Source of the DNA: Quisquiliibacterium sp.
GTDB taxonomy: Bacteria > Pseudomonadota > Gammaproteobacteria > Burkholderiales > Burkholderiaceae_E
Assembly (NCBI GenBank): GCA_023257915.1
Contig: JALRBB010000376.1
Coordinates: 1-5,144 of the forward strand
Direction of reading: 5' to 3'
DNA: 5,144 nt
This document shows positions 1 through 5,144 of the stretch, one piece after another (position 1 is the first letter of the stretch; each line of letters opens with the position of its first letter). The notes beneath the pieces were generated by a model. The model was given only the letters and a program-made list of their open reading frames with translations. It was not told where the DNA came from and searched no databases. The position numbers were made by a program, and so were the translations under genes.

Positions 1-1879
1 GCACAGCAACTACGAGATCGACCTGTTCCAGGATCTGATCCGCGCTGCCGCCCGCGAAACCGGTGCTACCGATCTTTCCTTGCCGTCCTTGCGCGTGATC
101 GCCGATCACATCCGTGCCTGCGCGTTCATGATCGTCGACGGCGTCATCCCCGGCAACGAGGGACGCGGCTACGTGCTGCGCCGGATCATCCGGCGAGCGC
201 TGCGTCACGGCTACAAGCTTGGTCGCAAGGAGCCATTCTTTTATCGCCTGGTCGAAGACCTCGACCTGGGCATGGGTACGGCGTATCCGGAACTCACCGC
301 GGTCAAGGCACGGGTCGCCGAGGTGCTGCGCCTGGAGGAGGAGCGCTTTGGCGAGACCCTCGAGCACGGGATGGCCATTCTCGAGTCGGCACTGGCTGGC
401 GGCACCAAGCTGCTCGATGGCGAGACCGCGTTCAAGCTCTACGACACCTACGGATTTCCGCTCGATCTCACCGCCGATGTATGCCGCGAACGCGGTGTCG
501 GCGTCGATGACGCCGGCTTTAACGTCGCGATGGATCGCCAGCGCGAACAGGCGCGTGCGGCTGGCAAGTTCAAGATGGGTGAGTCGATCACCTATGACGG
601 CGTGCGCACCGAATTTATCGGATACGACGCGCAGATCGGTGATGCGCGCATCACGGGTCTGTATGTCGACGGAACCGCGGTCGAACGCGTCTCAGCCGGG
701 CAAAACGCGATCCTGGTGCTGGACACCACGCCGTTCTACGCGGAGTCGGGTGGCCAGGTCGGCGACTGCGGTCTGATCAGCACCGGCAAGGCTGGCGAGG
801 CACTGTTCGAGGTGCGAGACACGCAAAAGATCCAGTCCGACGTGTTTGGGCATCACGGCAGGCTGCAGCGCGGTGAGTTGCGGATTGGCGACAAGGTGCA
901 TGCCTCGGTCGATCAGGTGCGCCGCATGCGCACGATGCGCAATCACTCCGCCACGCACCTGATGCACAAGGCCTTGCGCGAAGTGCTCGGCTCGCATGTG
1001 CAGCAAAAGGGCTCTCTGGTCGATCCGGACAAGACCCGCTTCGACTTCAGCCATGATGCGGCGCTTAGTACCGAACAGTTGCGTCGGGTCGAAGAGATCG
1101 TCAATCGCGAGATTTTGAGTAACGGCGCCACGCAGGCGCAGGTCATGGCCTTTGACGATGCGGTCAAGGGCGGTGCGATGGCGCTGTTCGGCGAAAAGTA
1201 CGGCGATTCCGTGCGGGTGCTCGATATCGGCTTTTCGCGCGAACTGTGTGGCGGCACGCATGTCACGCGGACAGGCGACATTGGACTGTTCAAGGTGGTC
1301 GCCGAAGGTGGCGTCGCTGCGGGCATCCGACGCGTTGAGGCGGTGACCGGCGATAACGCCCTCGACTGGGTGCAGCGCCTGTCGACCAGCCTCGGCGAGG
1401 CGGCCGCTGCTGCGAAAGCTCCGGTCTCGGAACTGACCCAGAAGATCGAGCAGATGCTCGACAATGCCAAGGCGCTGGAAAAGGAGCTCGCCAGGCTCAA
1501 GTCCAAGCTGGCTTCGTCGCAGGGCGAGGATCTGGCCGCACAGGCGGTGGATGTCAACGGCATCAAGGTGCTGGCCGCCAAGCTTGAGGGGGCTGACGTC
1601 AAAACCTTGCGCGAGACGGTCGACAAGCTCAAGGACAAGCTGAAAACGGCGGCCGTGGTGCTCGCGGCGGTCGACGGCAGCAAGGTGAGCCTGATCGCTG
1701 GTGTGACTGCCGATGCGACCGCCAAGGTCAAGGCGGGTGAACTGGTGAACTTCGTTGCGCAGCAGGTCGGCGGCAAGGGTGGCGGGCGGCCCGACATGGC
1801 GCAAGCCGGTGGCACCGATCCGTCGGGTCTGCCCGGCGCGCTGGCCGGCGTTGCGAGCTGGGTCGGCGAGCGGGCCTGA
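1..1879 (+). CDS. alaS: Alanyl-tRNA synthetase (AlaRS), 5'-truncated by window edge
   Basis: Charges tRNA-Ala with alanine in the cytoplasm and hydrolyses mischarged Ser/Gly-tRNA-Ala. The reading frame is open from base 2, so the gene begins upstream of the window. A TTG at 80 is not a credible start, because conserved sequence ([10 protein letters not shown]) precedes it. About 625 residues are present. Compared with the ~876-residue E. coli enzyme as I recall it, roughly the first 250 residues are missing, including class II motifs 1-3. Visible in order: the tRNA-recognition segment with [15 protein letters not shown] (about 170-210); the editing domain with its zinc-type HSATH (His codons at 944 and 956) and ELCGGTH (Cys at 1247, His at 1259), all key residues intact; a Lys/Glu-rich coiled-coil linker (about 1435-1530); and the C-Ala domain ending in the glycine-rich [15 protein letters not shown] (about 1769-1813). 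It stops with TGA at 1877. There is no frameshift or missing residue in the visible part. Confidence 0.98.
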   Translation, partial: HSNYEIDLFQDLIRAAARETGATDLSLPSLRVIADHIRACAFMIVDGVIPGNEGRGYVLRRIIRRALRHGYKLGRKEPFFYRLVEDLDLGMGTAYPELTAVKARVAEVLRLEEERFGETLEHGMAILESALAGGTKLLDGETAFKLYDTYGFPLDLTADVCRERGVGVDDAGFNVAMDRQREQARAAGKFKMGESITYDGVRTEFIGYDAQIGDARITGLYVDGTAVERVSAGQNAILVLDTTPFYAESGGQVGDCGLISTGKAGEALFEVRDTQKIQSDVFGHHGRLQRGELRIGDKVHASVDQVRRMRTMRNHSATHLMHKALREVLGSHVQQKGSLVDPDKTRFDFSHDAALSTEQLRRVEEIVNREILSNGATQAQVMAFDDAVKGGAMALFGEKYGDSVRVLDIGFSRELCGGTHVTRTGDIGLFKVVAEGGVAAGIRRVEAVTGDNALDWVQRLSTSLGEAAAAAKAPVSELTQKIEQMLDNAKALEKELARLKSKLASSQGEDLAAQAVDVNGIKVLAAKLEGADVKTLRETVDKLKDKLKTAAVVLAAVDGSKVSLIAGVTADATAKVKAGELVNFVAQQVGGKGGGRPDMAQAGGTDPSGLPGALAGVASWVGERA

Positions 1880-1891
1880 CCCGCGGCTCGC
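1853..1891 (+). other. Alternative hairpins spanning the alaS stop codon
   Basis: The hexamer GCGAGC occurs twice (1853-1858 and 1866-1871), and both copies can pair with a single GCTCGC at 1886-1891. The outer form adds GGGTC (1860-1864) with GACCC (1878-1882), giving 11 base pairs. The inner form adds GGG (1872-1874) with CCC (1880-1882), giving 9 base pairs with a GCG bulge and the loop CCTGA. The two forms exclude each other, and both involve the TGA at 1877-1879. No T-run follows, so this is not a classical intrinsic terminator. It could act as an mRNA 3'-end stabiliser or weak attenuator before the MFS gene, or be chance in GC-rich DNA. The pairing is seen in the sequence; any function is inference. 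Confidence 0.3.
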
Positions 1892-1942
1892 GTTCATCAC
1901 CGGCATCAGGCAATCCCTACCCTGGACCCGCTCAAGACTGAG

Positions 1943-3133
1943 GTGCCGGACAGGCAGCCGACGATCCATGCCTTGATCGGCTTGTCGATGCTCGGCTACT
2001 GCGCGTTCGCGGCCAGCCGGCTGTCGGTCTCGCTGGCGGCTATTCATCTGCAGGCACCGACCTATGTGGTCGGCCTGTTGTTGTCCCTGTATGCGTTGCT
2101 GCCGATGTTGCTGTCGGTGTCGCTCGGGCGCTGGATTGACCGGATCGGAACCCGCCGACCGATGTTGATCGGGCTGGTCGGGTTGATGGTGGCTTACGTG
2201 GTTCCGGCTGTCTGGACCGAATTGCCAGCCCTGTTTTTCAACAGTGCTGCGTCCGGCCTGAGCTTCATGATGTTTCACATCTGCGTGCAAAAGCTCACCG
2301 GCGAGATCGGCGACGAAGGCGATCGTGTGCGCAATTTCGGACTGCTCAGTGTCGGCTATTCCGCCTCGGGCTTCATCGGCCCGGTCTCGGCGGGCTGGCT
2401 GATTGACCATGTCAGTGGCGACCGACCGCACAGGGCTGCGTTCATCCTCTCGCTTGCTCTGATCATGATCACGTTTGCCGTGCTGCGGTGGCGCCTGCGG
2501 TTCAGGGAGCAGGTCAAGCCGGCAAGTGCCGAGCGTCAGGTCAAGGGGCGGGTGCTGGATCTGCTCAAGACCCCGCAACTGCGCCGCTTGTACATCGCGG
2601 TCGTGATGATTGCCAGTGCCTGGGAACTGCAGATGTTCCTGGTGCCGGTGCAGGGTTCGAAGATCGGCTTGAGTGCAGGCCAGATCGGGATGGTGCTTGG
2701 AGCGTTTTCGGCAGCAACCTTCACAGTGCGCACGCTGATTCCGCTGCTCTCCAAGCGCTTTAGCGAATGGCAGTTGATCGGTCTGGCGAAGTGCGTATCG
2801 GCGGTGGTCTATCTCGCGTTTCCGCTGGTCTCCAGCCATTACGGCCTGATCGCGCTGTCGTTTGCGCTTGGGTTTGGGCTGGGCGTCGGCCATCCGTCGG
2901 TGATGGCCGTGCTGCACAAGGTCACGCCTCCCGGGCGCCTGGGCGAGGCAGTGGGCTTGCGCATGGCGATGGTCACTGCGACGCAGACCGCGCTACCGAC
3001 GGCCTTCGGGGCCCTGGGAACCGCCTTGTCCACTGTGCTGACCGGTTCGCTGGTGTTCGCGCCAATGTTCTGGGGGGTGGCGGTGATGGTCGGGTTCGGC
3101 GGCGTGTCGGCGCTGCGCAACCGGGGCGACTGA
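1943..3133 (+). CDS. Major facilitator superfamily (MFS) transporter, substrate unknown
   Basis: An inner-membrane secondary transporter of 396 residues, a typical MFS length. By hydrophobicity there are about 12 helices, at roughly residues 12-34, 41-61, 74-92, 95-116, 133-156, 165-182, then after a basic loop (183-213) at 214-236, 247-270, 276-296, 299-324, 343-365 and 366-388. The signature loop motif A, GRWIDRIGTRR (62-72), lies between helices 2 and 3. The matching loop in the second half (about 268-279) is degenerate. PPGRLGEAVGLR (329-340) before helix 11 is typical of MFS_1 proteins. The GTG start at 1943 is chosen because it leaves a short polar N-terminus before helix 1. No good Shine-Dalgarno sequence precedes it, and TTG at 1973 or ATG at 1988 would cut into helix 1. 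It lies 63 bases after alaS and in the same frame. Substrate and direction (drug efflux, metabolite export or uptake) cannot be read from the sequence. Confidence 0.87.
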   Translation: MPDRQPTIHALIGLSMLGYCAFAASRLSVSLAAIHLQAPTYVVGLLLSLYALLPMLLSVSLGRWIDRIGTRRPMLIGLVGLMVAYVVPAVWTELPALFFNSAASGLSFMMFHICVQKLTGEIGDEGDRVRNFGLLSVGYSASGFIGPVSAGWLIDHVSGDRPHRAAFILSLALIMITFAVLRWRLRFREQVKPASAERQVKGRVLDLLKTPQLRRLYIAVVMIASAWELQMFLVPVQGSKIGLSAGQIGMVLGAFSAATFTVRTLIPLLSKRFSEWQLIGLAKCVSAVVYLAFPLVSSHYGLIALSFALGFGLGVGHPSVMAVLHKVTPPGRLGEAVGLRMAMVTATQTALPTAFGALGTALSTVLTGSLVFAPMFWGVAVMVGFGGVSALRNRGD

Positions 3134-3153
3134 TCGCAGCCTGGCGATCGTCG
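3127..3153 (+). terminator. Hairpin straddling the MFS stop codon, possible terminator
   Basis: GATCGC (3132-3137) pairs with GCGATC (3144-3149) around a 6-base loop. Beyond a single bulged T (3131), CGAC (3127-3130) pairs with GTCG (3150-3153). This gives a 10-base-pair stem that includes the TGA stop (3131-3133). The downstream sequence is G-rich with no T-run, so factor-independent termination would be inefficient. It may mark the 3' end of the MFS message or only be a stabilising stem. It is placed where a transcript boundary before the next gene would be expected. Confidence 0.3.
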
Positions 3154-3201
3154 GGCGCTTGATCTGGGGGCCGGTCTAATCTGGAATGGATCGCGTGGAC
3201 A

Positions 3202-3233
3202 TTGGCGCCGTCGCGCCGCCAGGCGGATAGAAT
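3202..3233 (+). promoter_or_regulatory. Weak sigma70-like promoter candidate upstream of the nitroreductase
   Basis: TAGAAT at 3228-3233 matches the -10 consensus at 5 of 6 positions and stands out in GC-rich surroundings. The only reasonable -35 is TTGGCG at 3202-3207 (4 of 6), but the spacer is 20 bases, longer than the usual 16-18. Transcription from this -10 would begin around 3240-3242, practically on the ATG at 3242, so the message would be leaderless or nearly so. No Shine-Dalgarno sequence lies at a useful distance before that ATG, which agrees with this. The promoter is an inference from sequence alone. Confidence 0.27.
3216..3226. promoter_or_regulatory. Short perfect inverted repeat, possible operator
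   Basis: CCGCCAGGCGG has 5-base arms around a central A. It lies inside the putative spacer, one base upstream of the TAGAAT candidate, where a bound repressor would block RNA polymerase. Short GC palindromes are common in such DNA and no regulator gene is adjacent, so this is only a candidate. Confidence 0.15.
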
Positions 3234-3241
3234 TCGTCGCC

Positions 3242-4096
3242 ATGAATGCCAATGCCCCCCTGAACGTCCTGGCCGCAGACGCAAATCCGGCCACTTCCCT
3301 CGAGCAACGCTACGGCGCCGCGATGCCCTCGCTGGGCGCCGCGCCGAACGCGGTCATCGAGTCGCTGCTCGGCCATCGCACCGTGCGTGCGTTCAGCGAT
3401 TCGCCCTTGCCCGAGGGCACGCTCGAATGGCTGGTCGCCTCGGCACAGTCCGCAGCGACCTCGTCTAACCTGCAGTGCTGGAGTGTGGTTGCAGTGCAGG
3501 ATCCGCAGCGTCGGGCTCGCCTGTCAGTGCTGGCCAATAACCAGGCGCATGTGCGCGACTGTCCGCTGCTGCTGATCTGGATCGCCGACCTGTCGCGTTT
3601 GGATCGGGCTGGTGAAAAGACCGGTATTGCGACGGCTGGCAACCAGTATCTGGAGATGTTCCTGGTCGCTGCGGTCGATGCAGCACTGGCCGCGCAGAAC
3701 GCGACAGCGGCAGCGGAATCGCTTGGACTGGGAACCTGCTATATCGGCGCAATGCGCAATCATCCGGAGAAGGTCGCGCAGGAGCTTGGCCTGCCGTCGG
3801 ATGCGTTTGCGATCTTTGGCCTGTGTGTCGGCGTTCCCGACGAGACGCGTCCGGCGTCGGTCAAGCCGCGGCTTGCGCAGTCGGCGATCCTGCATCACGA
3901 GCAATATCGCGTCGAGAACGAGCCGGCGGCGGTCGTTGATTACGATCAGGTGATGCGCGGATTCCAGCGCTCGCAGAACATGAAGGAAGTTGACTGGTCT
4001 GCGCAGTCGGCCGAGCGCGTGTCCGGCCCGGGCAGCCTGTCGGGTCGCGACCGGCTCGTCAGCGCCTTGCGTGCGCTGGGTTTCGGTCTCGAGTAA
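3242..4096 (+). CDS. NfsA-type nitroreductase / NADPH-dependent FMN oxidoreductase
   Basis: A cytoplasmic FMN flavoprotein of the NfsA/Frp nitroreductase branch, whose members reduce quinones, nitroaromatics or flavins with NADPH. It has 284 residues against ~240 for E. coli NfsA. Visible family marks are the FMN-phosphate motif HRTVR (45-49), TSSNLQCWS (73-81), the core helix and strand AAESLGLGTCYIGAMRN (157-173), FGLCVGVP (192-199) and KPR (208-210). Aligned by eye to E. coli NfsA from memory, Arg243 matches the NADPH-binding Arg203, and Lys248 replaces Arg208. About 34 extra N-terminal residues precede the core. The part from about residue 20 (SLEQRYG) resembles longer family members, so ATG 3242 is preferred to ATG 3323; neither has a good ribosome binding site. 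It ends with TAA 20 bases before yghU and is likely co-transcribed with it. The physiological substrate is unknown, and I withhold the symbol because orthology to nfsA is not established. Confidence 0.88.
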   Translation: MNANAPLNVLAADANPATSLEQRYGAAMPSLGAAPNAVIESLLGHRTVRAFSDSPLPEGTLEWLVASAQSAATSSNLQCWSVVAVQDPQRRARLSVLANNQAHVRDCPLLLIWIADLSRLDRAGEKTGIATAGNQYLEMFLVAAVDAALAAQNATAAAESLGLGTCYIGAMRNHPEKVAQELGLPSDAFAIFGLCVGVPDETRPASVKPRLAQSAILHHEQYRVENEPAAVVDYDQVMRGFQRSQNMKEVDWSAQSAERVSGPGSLSGRDRLVSALRALGFGLE

Positions 4097-4103
4097 ATCT
4101 CTG

Positions 4104-4109
4104 AAGGAA
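4104..4109 (+). promoter_or_regulatory. Ribosome binding site of yghU
   Basis: AAGGAA within GAAGGAAG lies in the 20-base gap after the nitroreductase stop, about 7 bases before the ATG at 4117. It is the only strong Shine-Dalgarno sequence in the window and fixes the yghU start. Confidence 0.8.
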
Positions 4110-4116
4110 GTTAGCC

Positions 4117-4986
4117 ATGAGCAACGACAGCCAGTACACGCCGCCGAAGGTCTGGGAGTGGAAGCAAGGCAACGGCGGGCGCTTCGCCAATATCAACCGG
4201 CCGATATCGGGGGCGACCCACGAGAAAGATTTGCCGGTCGGCAAGCATCCGCTGCAGTTGTATTCGCTGGCCACGCCCAATGGCGTCAAGGTCACGGTGA
4301 TGCTGGAAGAACTGCTCGCGATGGGCCATGCCGGCGCCGAGTACGATGCCTGGCTGGTCCGTATCAACGAGGGCAATCAGTTCGGCAGCGGCTTCGTTGC
4401 GGCCAACCCGAACTCGAAGATTCCGACGCTGGTCGACCACAGCGGTCCTACGCCGCGTCGTGTCTTTGAGTCCGGATCGATCCTGTTCTATCTCGCTGAG
4501 AAGTTCGATGCGTTGCTGTCGAAGGACATCGACATGCGCACCGAGACAATGAACTGGCTGTTCTGGCAGATGGGAGCTGCGCCTTACCTGGGCGGCGGCT
4601 TCGGTCACTTCTACGCCTATGCGCCGGTCAAGATCGAGTATGCGATCGATCGTTTTGCGATGGAGACCAAGCGCCAGCTCGACCTGCTCGACAAGCAGCT
4701 GGGTCGGCATGAGTACATTGCCGGCAGCGAATACTCAATCGCCGACATCGCGATCTGGCCCTGGTACGGTGCGCTCGCCAAGGGATTGCTGTACGAATCC
4801 GGCGAGTTCCTGCAGGTGCAGGAATACAAAAACGTGAACCGTTGGGCCGACATGCTGCTCGAGCGGCCCGCGGTGCGCCGTGGCCGCATGGTCAATCGCG
4901 TGATGGGCGACCCGGCCAGCCAACTGCGCGAACGCCACGACGCCAGCGATTTCGAGACGCGCACGCAGGACAAGCTGCAGGAGTGA
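4117..4986 (+). CDS. yghU: Nu-class glutathione transferase / disulfide-bond oxidoreductase YghU
   Basis: A cytoplasmic glutathione-dependent oxidoreductase. E. coli YghU is a nu-class GST that binds two glutathiones and has disulfide reductase and organic peroxidase activity. At 289 residues it is nearly the same length as the E. coli protein (288) and matches it closely throughout, judged from memory. Marks in order: the N-terminal extension typical of YghU (KVWEW, FANINRPISGATHEK); the thioredoxin-like domain with KHPLQLYSLATPNG (43-56), where Thr53 and Asn55 correspond to the TPN glutathione-site motif of YfcG/YghU; NPNSKIPTL (98-106, cis-Pro); FESGSI (117-122, glutathione gamma-glutamyl contact); and the all-helical domain with MNWLFWQMGAAPYLGGGFGH (145-164) and IADIAIWPWYG (208-218). 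The conserved tail RERHDASDFETRTQDK is present. There is no cysteine in the protein, which fits catalysis through bound glutathione. The start is supported by the AAGGAA ribosome binding site, and the gene is second in a likely two-gene operon. Confidence 0.96.
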   Translation: MSNDSQYTPPKVWEWKQGNGGRFANINRPISGATHEKDLPVGKHPLQLYSLATPNGVKVTVMLEELLAMGHAGAEYDAWLVRINEGNQFGSGFVAANPNSKIPTLVDHSGPTPRRVFESGSILFYLAEKFDALLSKDIDMRTETMNWLFWQMGAAPYLGGGFGHFYAYAPVKIEYAIDRFAMETKRQLDLLDKQLGRHEYIAGSEYSIADIAIWPWYGALAKGLLYESGEFLQVQEYKNVNRWADMLLERPAVRRGRMVNRVMGDPASQLRERHDASDFETRTQDKLQE

Positions 4987-4997
4987 TGCTTGGCAGG

Positions 4998-5023
4998 GCG
5001 GCGAGCGTTCGTATGTCCGCCGC
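4998..5023 (+). terminator. Weak hairpin after yghU, possible terminator
   Basis: GCGGCG (4998-5003) pairs with CGCCGC (5018-5023) around a 14-base loop, starting 11 bases after the yghU stop. The nearest T-run (TTTT, 5032-5035) is 8 bases past the stem. The position suits the operon end, but the long loop and displaced T-run make it a weak candidate. Confidence 0.25.
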
Positions 5024-5066
5024 ACCGATCGTTTTGTGCCGACGCCTTTGTTTCTCGAACCGCTGT

Positions 5067-5137
5067 GCGCTCTCGCGAGCCGGCGCGAGCCGCTTGGGCG
5101 CTCGGGCGGCTAAGGCTGCGGCCCGGCTGCGCCGGGC
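5067..5137. repeat. GC-rich cluster of palindromes and a short tandem repeat (REP-like or terminator)
   Basis: The last 158 bases (4987-5144) contain no supportable gene. Within them are CTCGCGAG (5072-5079, perfect palindrome) and CGCGAGCCG repeated directly at 5074-5082 and 5084-5092. AGCCGC (5088-5093) pairs with GCGGCT (5106-5111), extendable inward by further pairs including G-T. The 7-base stem at 5121-5137 follows. Clustered alternating palindromes outside genes are typical of REP-type elements, but one copy cannot show repetition in the genome, and the cluster runs to the window edge. Confidence 0.3.
5121..5137. terminator. Strong compact GC hairpin, terminator-like
   Basis: GCCCGGC (5121-5127) and GCCGGGC (5131-5137) form a perfect 7-base-pair stem with a TGC loop. 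It is followed by TTCCCTC rather than a T-run, and there is no A-run upstream to serve the other strand. It could end the nitroreductase-yghU transcript or a converging gene beyond the edge, or be the core of a repeated intergenic element. Confidence 0.35.
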
Positions 5138-5144
5138 TTCCCTC

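Noticed and set aside
80..82. TTG at 80 as the alaS start
   Set aside because: The frame is open and conserved from base 2 ([10 protein letters not shown] and following), so the gene is cut by the window edge and does not start here.
943..1815. A 290-codon - strand frame inside alaS, and similar frames opposite the other genes
   Set aside because: Ser/Arg/Ala-rich translations without motifs, fully overlapped by well-supported genes. They are shadows of GC-rich codon use.
692..2917. A 741-codon open frame on the - strand covering the end of alaS and most of the MFS gene
   Set aside because: Its codons are the exact reverse complements of the + strand codons. Stops there would require TTA, CTA or TCA in the sense genes, which GC-rich genes avoid; its own stop is the TCA at 692. 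It spans both genes only because they share a frame. The translation is a His/Gln/Arg-rich string with no recognisable domain.
3981..4112. The 11-base direct repeat TGAAGGAAGTT at 3981-3991 and 4102-4112, suggesting a second start site
   Set aside because: The second copy is the yghU ribosome binding site. The first lies inside the nitroreductase C-terminus, encodes part of Met-Lys-Glu-Val, and has no suitable start codon after it. Probably coincidence.
4735..5025. - strand frame running from the right intergenic region into yghU
   Set aside because: Almost entirely antisense to the well-conserved yghU, with no ribosome binding site or recognisable domain.
1..5144. CRISPR array, tRNA or rRNA genes, insertion sequence, toxin-antitoxin or defence genes
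   Set aside because: No regularly spaced repeats, no tRNA-like cloverleaf noticed in the short gaps, no transposase or terminal inverted repeats, and no base-composition break. Four known gene families account for nearly the whole window.

Overview
The window is an ordinary chromosomal stretch from a GC-rich proteobacterium. The alanyl-tRNA synthetase and the YghU protein closely match the gamma- and beta-proteobacterial forms. The AlaRS wording, such as the [10 protein letters not shown] stretch at the left edge, would suit a Xanthomonadales-like gammaproteobacterium or a betaproteobacterium. I cannot place it more precisely. All four genes are on the + strand, tightly packed, with similar GC-rich codon use and no sign of recent transfer.

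Layout. Positions 1-1879 hold the C-terminal ~70% of alaS, cut by the left edge. After 63 bases comes a 396-residue, probably 12-helix MFS transporter of unknown substrate (1943-3133, GTG start). A 108-base gap (3134-3241) carries a hairpin across the MFS stop codon and a weak promoter-like sequence just before the next gene. That gene is an NfsA-type FMN nitroreductase/NADPH oxidoreductase (3242-4096). Only 20 bases later, behind a clear ribosome binding site, comes yghU (4117-4986), a nu-class glutathione transferase/disulfide-bond oxidoreductase. The last 158 bases (4987-5144) contain no supportable gene but hold several GC-rich inverted repeats and a short tandem repeat, which read as a terminator or a REP-like intergenic element.

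How the genes fit together. alaS is housekeeping. The nitroreductase and yghU are almost certainly co-transcribed and form a plausible redox/electrophile-detoxification pair: NADPH-driven flavin reduction of quinones or nitro compounds, and glutathione-dependent disulfide or peroxide chemistry. The MFS protein could be an efflux partner, but its substrate cannot be read from the sequence and the link is only positional.

I looked for a novel system and did not find one. The remaining points of interest are at the level of regulation and RNA structure: hairpins over two stop codons, a possible leaderless start for the nitroreductase, and the palindromic cluster at the right edge. A very long antisense ORF (692-2917) was examined and rejected as a codon-usage artefact.
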